A DNA stretch of 64,000 nt from JAJCZZ01 sp964569085. GTDB taxonomy: Bacteria; Gemmatimonadota; Gemmatimonadetes; Longimicrobiales; Gaopeijiaceae. Below the pieces are notes generated by a model that saw nothing but the letters and a program-made list of their open reading frames with translations, searched no databases and had not been told where the DNA came from. This document shows positions 35,996-48,277 of the stretch, piece by piece. Location: positions 124,001 through 188,000 of the forward strand of contig CAZMTA010000001.1 in the NCBI GenBank assembly GCA_964569085.1, read 5' to 3'. Made by a program: the position numbers and the translations under genes. Position 1 is the first letter of the stretch; each line of letters opens with the position of its first letter.

Positions 35996-37446
35996 CGGTC
36001 CAGCGCCACCCAGACGCTCTTGGTCTGGGTGTACTTCTCCAGCGCCGACTGCCAGCCCAGGTCCCGGCCGAAGCCGGACTGCTTGTAGCCGCCGAAGGGG
36101 GAGGCCGAGTCGTACTGATTGTAGGTGTTCACCCACACCGTGCCGGCCTTGATCTCGGCGGCCATGCGGTGGGCCTTGCCCACGTCGCGCGTCCACACGC
36201 CGGCGGCCAGCCCGTACAGGGTGTCGTTGGCGATGCGGATGGCGTCGTCCATGTCCTCGAAGGGGATCACGGCGGCCACGGGCCCGAAGATCTCCTCCCG
36301 GGCGATCTTCATGTCCGGCTCCACGTCGGCGAAGACCGTGGCGGTGACGAAGTTGCCCTTCCCGTCCACCGTGGTGCGCTCGCCGCCGGTCACCAGGCGG
36401 GCGCCCTCGGCCTTCCCGGCCTCGACGTAGCCCATGACCCGCTCGAGCTGCTCCTCGGAGACGATGGCGCCCAGGCGCGTGTTGGAGTCCATGGGATCGC
36501 CCACGGTCATGCCCTCGGCCCGGGCGGCGAACTGCTCCACGAAGTCGTCGTAGACCGCCCGCTCCACCAGGATGCGGCTCCCGGCGGCGCAGACCTCGCC
36601 CTTGCCGTAGAAGATGCCGGTCGAGGCGCCGCGCACGGCGCCCTTCAGGTCGGCGTCGGCGAAGATCACGTTGGGGCTCTTCCCGCCCAGCTCCAGCGAC
36701 ACCTTCTTGAGCGTCTCCGCGGCCTCGCGCATGACGATCTTCCCGACCTGGGTGGAGCCGGTGAAGGCCACGGCGTCCACGCCCTCGTGCTTCACCAGCG
36801 CCGAGCCGGCGGTCTCGCCGAAGCCGGGCACCACGTTCAGGATCCCCTCGGGGAAGCCCACCTCCGCGGCCAGCTCGCCCAGGCGGAGGGCCGTGAGGGG
36901 GGTCTGCTCCGCGGGCTTGTGGACCACCGCGTTCCCGGTGGCCAGCGCCGGCGCGATCTTCCACGAGGCCAGGTTCAGCGGGAAGTTCCACGGGGTGATG
37001 ATCCCCACCACGCCCACCGGCTCCCGGAGCGTGTAGTTCAGGAACGGCCCCGATACGGGGATCGTGGTCCCCTCGATCTTGTCGGCCATCCCCGCGAAGT
37101 AGCGGAACGTCTCCACCACGGTGGGGAGGTCCACCTTCCGCGACTCGAAGTAGGGCTTGCCGTTGTCGGCCGTCTCGAGGTGGGCCAGCTCGTCGGCGTT
37201 GGCCTCGATGGCGTCGGCCAGCTTGAAGAGGAGGACGGACCGCTTGTGGGCGCTCATGCGCGCCCAGGCCTTGCCGGCCACGGCGGCGCGGGCGGACTGC
37301 ACGGCCTTGTCCACGTCGGCCGCCTTGGCCTCGGCCACCTGCGTGATCTCCTCGCCGGTGGCGGGGTTCACGGTGGCGAAGGTGGCGCCGTCCTCGGCGT
37401 CGGTCCAGGCGTTGTCGATCCAGAGTCGGTTCGGGGCGTCGCTCAT
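35992..37446 (-). CDS. NAD(P)-dependent aldehyde dehydrogenase
   Basis: 484 residues from ATG 37446. Landmarks: VVGIITPWNFPLNLASWK, VVHKPAEQTP, FTGSTQVGK, the general base in LELGGKSPN and nucleophile Cys286 in KGEVCAAGSR, then REEIFGPV and SPFGGYKQSGFGRD. It resembles betaine/retinal-type class 1/2 ALDHs. It leads a five-gene minus-strand operon whose later members perform the last three steps of beta-oxidation, so it may oxidise an aldehyde to the acid that enters the route. Substrate unknown. Confidence 0.92.
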
Positions 37447-37477
37447 GTCGTCCCAGGTGGGGGAGGGGGGTACGAAA

Positions 37478-37511
37478 ACGACGGGGCCCGGACTGGTCCG
37501 GACCCCGTCGT
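37478..37511 (-). terminator. Terminator between hydratase and ALDH operon
   Basis: A 16-bp stem with one mismatch (37478-37493 with 37496-37511), followed on the minus strand by GTTTTCG, ends the transcript of the hydratase gene at 37532 before the ALDH start. Confidence 0.7.
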
Positions 37512-37531
37512 CACCATCGGTGTCCGGGGGC

Positions 37532-38332
37532 TCAGCGGCCCTCGAACTCGGCCTTCCGCTTCTCCACGTACGCGGCCAGACCTTCCTTGGCGTCGCTGGA
37601 CGCGAAGAGCTGGGCCTGCAGCTCGCGCTCCAGGGCCAGGGCCAGCTCGAAGGGGAGCTCCGCGCCGGTCTGCACCGAGCGCTTGATGAGCCCCACGGCC
37701 TTGGTGGCCTTGTTCGGGGTGGTGAAGGACGCGGCGTACTCCAAGACCTGCTCGAGGAAGGAGTCCCGGTCCTCGCTGTCGTAGACCTCGTTGACCAGCC
37801 CGAGCTCGTGGGCCTTGTCGAAGCCGAACGTCGTGCCTTCCGCCATGAGCTGGATGGCCTTGGGCTTGCCCACCAGGCGCACGAGGCGCTGGGTGCCACC
37901 GGTGCCCGGGAGCACGCCGAGGGCGACCTCGGGGAGGCCCACCTTGCCGGCGTCCTTGCGCGCGATGCGGATGTCGGCGGCCATGGCGATCTCGAGGCCC
38001 CCGCCGACGGTGTGCCCGTTGAGTGCCGCGATGACGAGCTTGGGCGTGTGCTCCAGCCGGTTCAGCGTCTCGTTGGCGTGGAGGCAGAAGCAGTACTTCC
38101 AGTCCGGATCCGCCTCGTTGAGCATGCCGATGTTGGCGCCGGCGCAGAAGAACTTCTCCCCGGCCCCGGTGATGACGATCACCTCGACGTCGTCGTCGAA
38201 CCGAGCCTGGACGATGGCGGTGTCCAGCTGCCGCATCATCTCGTGGGTGTAGGTGTTGGCGGGGGGATCGTCGAGGGTGAGAAGGGCGGTCTTCCCCTTC
38301 ACCTCGTAGTGGACCAGGACCTTATCCGACAT
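37532..38332 (-). CDS. Enoyl-CoA hydratase/isomerase family protein
   Basis: 266 residues from ATG 38332 with GGAG ten bases upstream. Both hydratase glutamates are kept (GGGLEIAMAADI, LPEVALGVLPGTGGTQ), with FFCAGANIGMLNE for the oxyanion hole; the first block reads LDDPPANTYTHEMM rather than the usual LNRPDKxNA, a feature of a distinct subgroup. Monocistronic, with a terminator after it. Confidence 0.9.
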   Translation of the reverse strand: MSDKVLVHYEVKGKTALLTLDDPPANTYTHEMMRQLDTAIVQARFDDDVEVIVITGAGEKFFCAGANIGMLNEADPDWKYCFCLHANETLNRLEHTPKLVIAALNGHTVGGGLEIAMAADIRIARKDAGKVGLPEVALGVLPGTGGTQRLVRLVGKPKAIQLMAEGTTFGFDKAHELGLVNEVYDSEDRDSFLEQVLEYAASFTTPNKATKAVGLIKRSVQTGAELPFELALALERELQAQLFASSDAKEGLAAYVEKRKAEFEGR

Positions 38333-38479
38333 CAGCACTCCGTTCTTCTCGGGTGGGCGTAGCGTTCCGGCACAGAACAAAAAGGTTACCCGAGCCCGTG
38401 GGGAGGGGTCAAGGCGAGGGCGGGCCGGGCTTCCTCGCCGGTGGCGCGAAGTCCCGGCGGTCGTCATCATAGAAGCATC

Positions 38480-39226
38480 ATGCGCCCCCGACCCACGCAC
38501 CCCGGATCCCGGCCCGCCCGGCCGTCCGGCTCCCCCCGTCCGCTCCGCGCCCGCCCGGCCCTCGCGTTCCTGGCCGTGGCGATGCTCGCCGCGTGCGGGG
38601 ATTCGCCGACGGATCCCATGGCGGGTCTCGTGGCCGGGGACACCGGCCTGGCCGCCCTGGCCCTGGAGCTTCCGCTTCCGGCGCCGGTCGAGGACGGGCG
38701 GGCCGAGGCGGCCTGGCGCGACTCGTGGACCCGCCCCGTCCTGGAGGGCCGCGCCGCGCGTGACGACCTCTACCGGACGCTCGCACGGGCCCGGGCCTTC
38801 CAGGCAGACGACGCCGAGCTGGCCGAGGCCGTGGGCTTCCTGCGGACCGGGGTACGCCGCGCGTCGTCGCTGGACCTGGACGTCCTCCCGGCCTTCCTCG
38901 CCGCCGGCGTGGCCGAGGCCCGCGCCCGGCTCCGCTCCGCCGACCGCGCCGCCCTGGCCGGTGACGCCGCCCGGGCGTGGGAGGACCTCCTCCGGGGCGC
39001 CGACGCCCTCCGGGAGATCGGCCCCGAGGCCGTCGCCCGCACCGCCGTGGCCCGCGCGGACGAGGCGTACCGAAGGATCCAGGCCGACGCTCCGTACACC
39101 GAGAAGGAGCGGGAGCGAATCCGGCGCCTCGTGTGGGGCGGCCGCCAGGCCCTGGAGGAAGGGGACTGGGCCGGCGCCATCCGGCGCGCCTACTACGCCG
39201 AGGGGCTCCTGGCCGGAAACGGCTGA
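38480..39226 (+). CDS. Helical lipoprotein, unknown function
   Basis: 248 residues from ATG 38480. A proline/arginine-rich leader and hydrophobic helix end in a lipobox (MLAAC, Cys39). The mature part is nearly all Ala/Arg/Glu-rich amphipathic helix, with no recognisable domain. It precedes the nfeD-floA genes by 76 bases on the same strand, but a functional link is not shown. Confidence 0.7.
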   Translation: MRPRPTHPGSRPARPSGSPRPLRARPALAFLAVAMLAACGDSPTDPMAGLVAGDTGLAALALELPLPAPVEDGRAEAAWRDSWTRPVLEGRAARDDLYRTLARARAFQADDAELAEAVGFLRTGVRRASSLDLDVLPAFLAAGVAEARARLRSADRAALAGDAARAWEDLLRGADALREIGPEAVARTAVARADEAYRRIQADAPYTEKERERIRRLVWGGRQALEEGDWAGAIRRAYYAEGLLAGNG

Positions 39227-39302
39227 GCACCCGGGCCGCGCCGAGGGCCCACACCCCCGCTCCGGCGGCCCCGGCGCCCAACGATCCCCGTCGGAGAAAT
39301 CC

Positions 39303-40685
39303 ATGATCCAGGTCCGAGCCCTCCTGCCGGTCCTCCTCCTCTCGTTCCTCGTGGGCCCGCCCGCCGCCCTGGACGCCCAGGCGCCGGTCTACCGGGTCCC
39401 GGTGACCGGCGTGGTGGAGCTGGGGCTGGCCCCCTTCGTCGAGCGGAGCCTCGCCGAGGCCGCCGAGGCCGGCGCGGTGGCGGTGATCCTGGACATGGAC
39501 ACCCCCGGGGGCCGCGTGGACGCCGCCGAGCGCATCGCCGACGCCCTGGCCGACAGCCCGGTGCCCGTCTACACCCTGGTGAACCGGCGGGCCTTCAGCG
39601 CCGGTGCCCTCATCGCCCTCGCCGGCGACGGCATCTTCATGCGCCCCGGGTCGGTCATCGGGGCCGCGACGCCCGTGGACGGCTCCGGCACCAAGGCCCC
39701 GGAGAAGATCGTCTCCGCCATGCGGAGCGAGATGCGGGCGCTGGCCGAGGAGCGGGGCCTCGATCCCGCCGTGGCCGAGGCCATGGTCGACGAGGACGTG
39801 GCCATCGAGGGGGTGGTGGAGGCCGGGAAGCTCCTCACCCTCACGACCGAGGAGGCGGTGGGGCTCGGGTATGCCGAGGAGGTGGCGGACCTGGAGGCTC
39901 TGGTGGCCCGGCTGGCGGACCGGGGCGCGCCGGTGGTCACCCAGGAGGTCAACTGGGCCGAGCGGGTCGTCCGCTTCCTCTCCCACCCCGTGGTGGCGCC
40001 CTTCCTCCTCACCCTGGGCTTCCTGGGTCTGGTGGCGGAGATCAAGTCGCCCTCCTTCGGCCTGGCCGGCGCGGCGGGCATGCTGTCGCTGGCCCTCTTC
40101 TTCGGGTCCCACCTCATCGTGGGGCTCGCCGGGCTGGAGGACGTGATCATCTTCGGCGCCGGGGTGGTCTTCATCGGCCTCGAGGTCTTCGTGATCCCGG
40201 GCTTCGGGCTCTTCGGCGTCCTGGGAGGGCTCGGCGTGTTCGCCGGGCTGTACATGAGCCTCCTGGGCGGCGTGCCCACCGTCCCGGACTTCACCCGGGC
40301 GGGGATGGTCCTGAGCACGACCATCCTCCTCCTCCTGGTCAGCGCCTGGGCGCTGGTGCGCTCGCTCCCGGGCAACAGCCGGCTCACGCGCAGCGGCATC
40401 TTTCTCGGCGATCGGACCGACCGGGCCATCGGCTACGAGTCGGCGGAACGGCGCCCGGAGCTCGTGGGCGCCACGGGCCGGGCCCTCACGGACCTGCGTC
40501 CCTCGGGCACGGCGCTCATCGGCTCGGAGCGCCTGGACGTGGTCTCCGAGTCCGAGTGGATCGAGGAGGGCTCCGCCGTGGAGGTCATCCACGCCGAAGG
40601 CTATCGCCACGTGGTCCGTCGCCTGCCCGAGCCGGGTCCCGACGGCGGGGCCACCCCCGACGGCGCCGGCGCAACGCCGGCCTGA
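39303..40685 (+). CDS. NfeD-family membrane-bound serine protease (long form)
   Basis: 460 residues from ATG 39303. A signal peptide is followed by a ClpP/SppA-like protease domain: ILDMDTPGGRVDAAERI, nucleophile Ser99 in RRAFSAGALIA and candidate Lys131 or Lys135 in SGTKAPEKI, forming the Ser-Lys dyad of the archaeal PH1510 type. Five or so membrane helices (about 222-365) and a C-terminal OB-fold NfeD domain (VGATGRALTDLRPSGTALI) follow. Long NfeD proteins are encoded beside SPFH proteins and are thought to process or partner with them; floA is 51 bases downstream. Confidence 0.9.
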   Translation: MIQVRALLPVLLLSFLVGPPAALDAQAPVYRVPVTGVVELGLAPFVERSLAEAAEAGAVAVILDMDTPGGRVDAAERIADALADSPVPVYTLVNRRAFSAGALIALAGDGIFMRPGSVIGAATPVDGSGTKAPEKIVSAMRSEMRALAEERGLDPAVAEAMVDEDVAIEGVVEAGKLLTLTTEEAVGLGYAEEVADLEALVARLADRGAPVVTQEVNWAERVVRFLSHPVVAPFLLTLGFLGLVAEIKSPSFGLAGAAGMLSLALFFGSHLIVGLAGLEDVIIFGAGVVFIGLEVFVIPGFGLFGVLGGLGVFAGLYMSLLGGVPTVPDFTRAGMVLSTTILLLLVSAWALVRSLPGNSRLTRSGIFLGDRTDRAIGYESAERRPELVGATGRALTDLRPSGTALIGSERLDVVSESEWIEEGSAVEVIHAEGYRHVVRRLPEPGPDGGATPDGAGATPA

Positions 40686-40736
40686 CGCCCGGACCCGGCA
40701 CCCCCCACACACACCACCCCCGCAAGGGAACGCGAC

Positions 40737-41735
40737 ATGGAAGAGCTCTTTCTGGCCAACGGCATCCTCATCGTGCTGGCCGTGCTGTTCGTCTTCGTGG
40801 TGGCCTGGGCCATCCCGGTCCGGCTCTGGATCGAGGCGATCTCCGCCGACGTGAAGGTCGGCATCGGCTCCCTGGTCGGGATGCGCCTGCGCAAGGTCTC
40901 CCCGCCGGCGGTGGTCCGACCCCTCATCACCGCCACCAAGGCCGGGCTGGACCTCAACACCAACGCCCTGGAGGCCCACTACCTGGCCGGCGGCCGGGTG
41001 GACCGGGTCGTGGGCGCGCTCATCAGCGCCGACAAGGCCAACATCGAGCTCACCTTCAACCAGGCGGCGGCCATCGACCTGGCGGGGCGGGACGTCTTCG
41101 AGGCGGTGCAGGTCTCGGTGAACCCCAAGGTCATCAACACGCCGAAGGTGGCGGCCATGGCCAAGGACGGCATCCAGCTCATCGCCGTGGCGCGGGTGAC
41201 GGTCCGGGCCAACATCAACCGCCTGGTCGGCGGGGCGGGGGAGGAGACGATCCTGGCCCGGGTCGGCGAGGGCATCGTGTCCACCATCGGCTCGGCGGAC
41301 TCCCACAAGGCCGTGCTGGAGAACCCGGACAACATCTCCAAGACCGTGCTGGCCAAGGGGCTGGACTCGGGGACCGCCTTCGAGATCCTCTCCATCGACA
41401 TCGCCGACGTGGACGTGGGCAAGAACATCGGGGCGGAGCTGCAAACCGATCAGGCCGAGGCCGACAAGCGCGTGGCCCAGGCCCGGGCGGAGGAGCGCCG
41501 CGCCATGGCCGTGGCCACGGAGCAGGAGATGAAGGCCCGGGTCCAGGAGATGAAGGCCGAGGTGGTGCGGGCCGAGGCCCAGGTGCCCCTGGCGCTGGCC
41601 GACGCCTTCCGCAGCGGCAACCTGGGCGTCATGGACTTCGTGAAGTACCGGAACGTCGAGGCCGACACCGACATGCGGAAGGCCATCGCGGGCACCGACG
41701 ACGACGGCCCCGGCGCCACCGCCGACGAGGGCTGA
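40737..41735 (+). CDS. floA: Flotillin-like protein FloA (SPFH domain)
   Basis: 332 residues. One N-terminal membrane hairpin (about 8-28), then the FloA-type SPFH domain (VGIGSLVGMRLRKVSPP, NINRLVGGAGEETILARVGEGIVSTIGS) and a charged coiled-coil region (QAEADKRVAQARAEERRAMAVA). It marks functional membrane microdomains and influences membrane fluidity and complex assembly. The nfeD-floA-third gene order matches the Bacillus yqeZ-yqfA-yqfB arrangement. Confidence 0.93.
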   Translation: MEELFLANGILIVLAVLFVFVVAWAIPVRLWIEAISADVKVGIGSLVGMRLRKVSPPAVVRPLITATKAGLDLNTNALEAHYLAGGRVDRVVGALISADKANIELTFNQAAAIDLAGRDVFEAVQVSVNPKVINTPKVAAMAKDGIQLIAVARVTVRANINRLVGGAGEETILARVGEGIVSTIGSADSHKAVLENPDNISKTVLAKGLDSGTAFEILSIDIADVDVGKNIGAELQTDQAEADKRVAQARAEERRAMAVATEQEMKARVQEMKAEVVRAEAQVPLALADAFRSGNLGVMDFVKYRNVEADTDMRKAIAGTDDDGPGATADEG

Positions 41736-41742
41736 GCGACCC

Positions 41743-42387
41743 GTGGAGCAGCTGATCTTCATCGCGGTCCTCATCCTCTTCTCCGTCCTGGACGCCGTCG
41801 CCAAGAAGAAGCGGCAGGGCCAGGTGGAGGAGGCCGGAGGGGAGGACGGGGAGGCCTGGACCGGGGAGGCCGGCTGGGAGCCCCCGGGCGGCGCCGACCC
41901 GGAGCGGGACGGGCCCGGCCGGGAGCCGCTGCCGCGCTACACCGGGCCGTGGGGGACCGAGGTCGACACGGCGCCGCCGTCCTCCGAGGGCATGGTTCCC
42001 TCGGACATCTGGGAGGAGATCGGGGCGCTGGCCCGGGGCGAGCGGCTTCCGGAGCCCGGGCCCCAGCCCGGGAGCGAGCCGCGGGACGTGGCCCCCGAGC
42101 CGGACCTGCCGCCCCGCGTCCCCTCCACCTCCCCCATCCGACGGAGCCAGGTCGGCGTCCGGGAGGTGGGGAGCCACCCCGTGCACCTCGCCCACGCCGA
42201 GTACGGGACCGACCCCTCGGAGCGGACGCCGGTGCGCGCCCGGCGCCGGGGCGGCCCCAGCGAGGAGGTGCGGGCGGTGCGGCGCGCGCTGGTGGAGGGC
42301 GGGGCCGCGGAGGCCCGGAAGGCGGTCATCCTGCACGAGGTTCTGGGCAAGCCGTTGGCGTACCGCGAGGACGGGCCCGGGGCCTGA
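41743..42387 (+). CDS. Membrane-anchored hypothetical protein with proline-rich linker
   Basis: 214 residues from GTG 41743, seven bases after floA. One N-terminal transmembrane helix (MEQLIFIAVLILFSVLDAVA), a KKKRQ stop-transfer, a long acidic Pro/Gly-rich linker (about 30-150), and a basic helical end (VRAVRRALVEGGAAEARKA, HEVLGKPLAYR). I do not recognise the family. Operon position suggests an accessory part of the NfeD-FloA system. Confidence 0.65.
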   Translation: MEQLIFIAVLILFSVLDAVAKKKRQGQVEEAGGEDGEAWTGEAGWEPPGGADPERDGPGREPLPRYTGPWGTEVDTAPPSSEGMVPSDIWEEIGALARGERLPEPGPQPGSEPRDVAPEPDLPPRVPSTSPIRRSQVGVREVGSHPVHLAHAEYGTDPSERTPVRARRRGGPSEEVRAVRRALVEGGAAEARKAVILHEVLGKPLAYREDGPGA

Positions 42388-42405
42388 GCCGGACGGCCGT
42401 CCGGC
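42388..42405 (+). terminator. Perfect palindrome at the end of the floA operon
   Basis: An 18-bp perfect palindrome starts on the base after the stop codon, followed by a second GC-only inverted repeat. It could end transcription or be a protein site; no T tail. Confidence 0.4.
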
Positions 42406-42432
42406 GGCGGCGGCGCCGCCGTCGACGGAGCG

Positions 42433-44355
42433 TTGCCAACACCCCGGCGCCGGGGGCAGATTGAGGGGTCGCGCCCCGTCGGAGGAGGCAGTCCCACGAC
42501 CGGTCCCCCGCTCGCCCCGAAGGACCCTCCCCAGACCGCCCTCGGCCCGGCTCCGCCGTCGCGGAGCCCACCCGACTTCTTCCACGAGCTGAAACGGAGG
42601 AAGGTCTACCGGGTCGGAGGCGCGTACCTGGCCGTGGCCTTCGCCGTGCTGGAGGGGGCGGACCTGGTCTTCCCCTCCCTGGGGCTCGGACCCCGGGTCT
42701 ACAACGCCCTGGTCCTCCTGGGCCTCCTCGGCTTTCCCGTGGCGTTGGTGCTGGCCTGGACCTTCGACCTCACCGACCGCGGGCTCCTCCGCACGGCCCC
42801 CGCCGTCGCCGGGGCGCCGGAGGTGCCGGACCGGTGGGCCCGTCCCAAGGCCGTGCTGGTGGGCGCCGGCTTCGTCGCCCTCCTCTGGATCGGGGCGGGG
42901 CTCTGGCGCCCGGCCGACGTCGGGGGGGAGGGGCTCGTGCCCGCCCGGGCGCCCGTCCTGGCCGTCCTCCCCTTCCAGGACCTCTCGCCGGAGGGAGACC
43001 GGGCCTACTTCGCCGACGGCTTCCACGAGGAGCTGCTCCACCAGCTGGCGAGGATCCCGGGGCTACGCCTCATCTCCCGCACCTCCGTCCTCCACTTCCG
43101 GGGCAGTCCGGCCACCCTGGGCACCATCGCCGATTCCCTGGGCGCCCGCTTCGTCCTGGAGGGGAGCGTGCGCACGACCCCGGACAGCCTCCAGCTCACG
43201 GTCCAGCTCGTCGACGCGGCCACCGACGAGCACCTGTGGTCCGAGGCCTACGCCCGGGCCGTCACCCTGTCGGGCCTCTTCGACCTCCAGCGGACGCTGG
43301 CCATGCGCGTGGCCGGGTCCCTGGGCGCTACCCTGACGGGGGACCCCGCCGACGCCCTCGGCCGGCCTCCCACCCGGAGCCTCGAGGCGTACCACGCCTA
43401 CCTCCGGGGGCTCCACCAGTGGAGTCGCGTGGACCTGGCGGCCTGGTGGGCGGCCGTGGACGAGTGGGAGCGGGCCGTGGCGCTGGATCCGGGGTTCGGC
43501 CGGGCCCACGCCCGCCTTGCCGTGGCCCTGGGGGCCTTGAACAACTACGGCGGCGGGACCCAGGGCGAGCTCTTCCCCCGGATCCGGGAGCACGCCGAGC
43601 AGGCGGTCCGCCACGCGCCCGACGAGCCCGACAGCCACCTGGCCGCCATGGCCATCCAGTGGCCCATCGAATGGGACTGGGTCGGGGTCCGGGCGGGCCT
43701 CGAGCGGGCGCTCGAGCTGGATCCGGGGCACGTCGACGCGCTCTGGGCGCTGGCCGAATTGCACGGGGTCGTGGCGGGGAACACCGACCGCGGCCTCGAG
43801 CTCCTGCGCCGGGCCGACGCCCTGGATCCCTTCTCGGTGCAGCTCCTCAACATGCGCTGGTGGATCCTCTTCAACGGGCGGCGCTTCGACGAGGCGCTGG
43901 AGACCGCGCTCCGCATCGAGGCGCTGGAGCCCGGCAACGGGACCCAGGCCCTGAACCTGGCTTCGACGCTGGCGCTGGTGGGTCGGGTGGAGGACGCCCG
44001 GAGCCGGCTGGATCCGGTGGTGGCCGGGATGGCCGCCCCCCTGCCCGTGGTCCTCGTGCCCCACCTGGCCCGGGTCGGGGACCGGGAGCGCGCCCGGCGC
44101 GTGCTGGAGGGTGCGGTGGCGCTCAAGGCCTCGGGGGGGAGCGTTCCGGCCTCCGGGATCGCGGCGGGGTACGCGGCGCTGGGCGAGGTGGAGCCGGCGC
44201 TGGAGTGGCTGGAGCGCGGCTTCCGGGAGGAGGGGGGCATCTACTTCCTGCGGAGCCCCGACTGGGACGCGGTGGCCGGCGAGCCCCGCTTCCAGGCGCT
44301 CTGGGACCGGGTGGGCCTGGGCGGGACGCACCCGGCCCTCGCCGGGGGGGACTGA
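42433..44355 (+). CDS. Membrane TPR protein with FlgO/TolB-N-like domain
   Basis: 640 residues from TTG 42433 (no ATG or GTG precedes the conserved part). A disordered leader is followed by FFHELKRRKVYRVGGAYLA, the start of a common two-helix sensor module (about 50-112), a third helix (about 137-153), then a FlgO-like domain (VLAVLPFQDLSPEGDRAYF, FVLEGSVRTTPDSLQLTVQL; about 175-275), and some seven TPR-like helical repeats. Such proteins often carry a cyclase, kinase or DNA-binding domain in front; none is present. Probably a membrane scaffold or stress-related assembly protein. Confidence 0.78.
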   Translation: MPTPRRRGQIEGSRPVGGGSPTTGPPLAPKDPPQTALGPAPPSRSPPDFFHELKRRKVYRVGGAYLAVAFAVLEGADLVFPSLGLGPRVYNALVLLGLLGFPVALVLAWTFDLTDRGLLRTAPAVAGAPEVPDRWARPKAVLVGAGFVALLWIGAGLWRPADVGGEGLVPARAPVLAVLPFQDLSPEGDRAYFADGFHEELLHQLARIPGLRLISRTSVLHFRGSPATLGTIADSLGARFVLEGSVRTTPDSLQLTVQLVDAATDEHLWSEAYARAVTLSGLFDLQRTLAMRVAGSLGATLTGDPADALGRPPTRSLEAYHAYLRGLHQWSRVDLAAWWAAVDEWERAVALDPGFGRAHARLAVALGALNNYGGGTQGELFPRIREHAEQAVRHAPDEPDSHLAAMAIQWPIEWDWVGVRAGLERALELDPGHVDALWALAELHGVVAGNTDRGLELLRRADALDPFSVQLLNMRWWILFNGRRFDEALETALRIEALEPGNGTQALNLASTLALVGRVEDARSRLDPVVAGMAAPLPVVLVPHLARVGDRERARRVLEGAVALKASGGSVPASGIAAGYAALGEVEPALEWLERGFREEGGIYFLRSPDWDAVAGEPRFQALWDRVGLGGTHPALAGGD

Positions 44356-44393
44356 GCGGCGGGACGCGCCCGCCCGACCCCCCCCGGACGCGA

Positions 44394-44429
44394 GAAGGGC
44401 GGCCCCCCCTCGTGGGTGAGCCGCCCTTC
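44394..44429. terminator. Bidirectional terminator between TPR gene and aconitase
   Basis: GAAGGGCGGC (44394-44403) pairs with GCCGCCCTTC (44420-44429) in the 102-base gap between convergent genes; either strand would form a 10-bp stem. Confidence 0.6.
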
Positions 44430-44457
44430 CGTGCCGCGTGGCCTGCGGTGCCGGAGC

Positions 44458-47280
<2,823 letters not shown>

Positions 47281-47466
47281 GCTGGCTCCTGGTGATGGGC
47301 TGGTGAGATCGTCTCGACGTCGGTCCGGGTCTCCGCGGCGGGGCAGAGGCTCCCGAGACTCTAAGGATACGAAAAGACCCCACCGGGTGCAGGGGGTCGG
47401 GGGAGGGGAGGCGAAGGGATACATTGCCCCTCGTCGTCCCGGCCCCCTCCCCGTTCCCCCTCCGCC

Positions 47467-47916
47467 ATGACCGATCCACGCAACCCGCGCTACCGGCAGG
47501 TGGTGCGGGAGAGCTTCGAGGCCCAGAGGCTGATGGCCACGCTGGGCGCCACCCTCGAACGGGTCCGCCCCGGCGAGGTCGAGATCCGGCTCCCCTTCCG
47601 CCCGGAGCTCACCCAGCAGCACGGGTTCCTCCACGCCGGCGCCGTGACCTCGGTGCTGGACAGCGCCTGCGGCTACGCGGCGCTGAGCCTGGCCGAGGAG
47701 GGGGTCGGCGTCCTCACTGTGGAGTTCAAGACGAACCTCCTGGCGCCGGCCCGGGGGGCGGAACTCGTGGCCCGGGGCCGCGTCGTCCGGTCGGGCCGGA
47801 CCGTGACGGTGTGCCAGGGAGACGCCGTCATGGTCTCCGACGGGGAGGAGACGCCGGTGGCCACGATGCTGGCCACGATCATGACGGTGCGGGAGCGCCC
47901 GGACGTCGTGGGCTGA
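47467..47916 (+). CDS. PaaI-type hotdog thioesterase
   Basis: 149 residues. The hotdog fold with HGFLHAGAVTSVLDSACGYAA and LTVEFKTNLLAPARG is the PaaI/YigI thioesterase pattern; the Asp in VLDSACG is the likely catalytic acid. It hydrolyses an acyl- or aryl-CoA. The stop TGA lies inside the first bases of the tandem repeat array, so the last residues may have been set when the array arose. Confidence 0.85.
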   Translation: MTDPRNPRYRQVVRESFEAQRLMATLGATLERVRPGEVEIRLPFRPELTQQHGFLHAGAVTSVLDSACGYAALSLAEEGVGVLTVEFKTNLLAPARGAELVARGRVVRSGRTVTVCQGDAVMVSDGEETPVATMLATIMTVRERPDVVG

Positions 47917-48095
47917 AGTGCCGCGGGCGGGACGGGCGCCACGGCGCTGGCGCGCCGCGGCGTTGCCTCGTCGGTCGGCGGGAGGGCCTTCGGGTGGGCA
48001 CCGCCGCTCCTCGGCGCAAACCCGCTCTGCGTCTCCTCGCTGCGCTCGGATCCGCGCGGGTTCTCATCCCGCCCCGACCCGCTTGGTCGTGGTAC
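47913..48095 (-). repeat. Repeat unit 1 (distal)
   Basis: 183 bp. Most distal from the tRNA; its tRNA-end copy has one change (CCGCGGG for CCGGGGG) and overlaps the thioesterase stop codon. Hairpin stem 47942-47947/47952-47957 with loop TGGC. Confidence 0.85.
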
Positions 48096-48277
48096 CTGAA
48101 GTGCCGGGGGCGGGACGGGCGCCACGGCGCTGCGCGCCGCGGCGTTGCCTCGTCGGTCGGCGGGAGGGCCTTCGGGTCGGCGCCGCCGCTCCTCGGCGCA
48201 AACCCGCTCTGCGTCTCCTCGCTGCGCTCGGATCCGCGCGGGTTCTCATCCCGCCCCGACCCGCTTGGTCGTGGTAC
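48096..48277 (-). repeat. Repeat unit 2 (middle)
   Basis: 182 bp, nearly identical to unit 1. Hairpin stem 48125-48130/48134-48139 with loop TGC, which accounts for the missing base. Confidence 0.85.
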
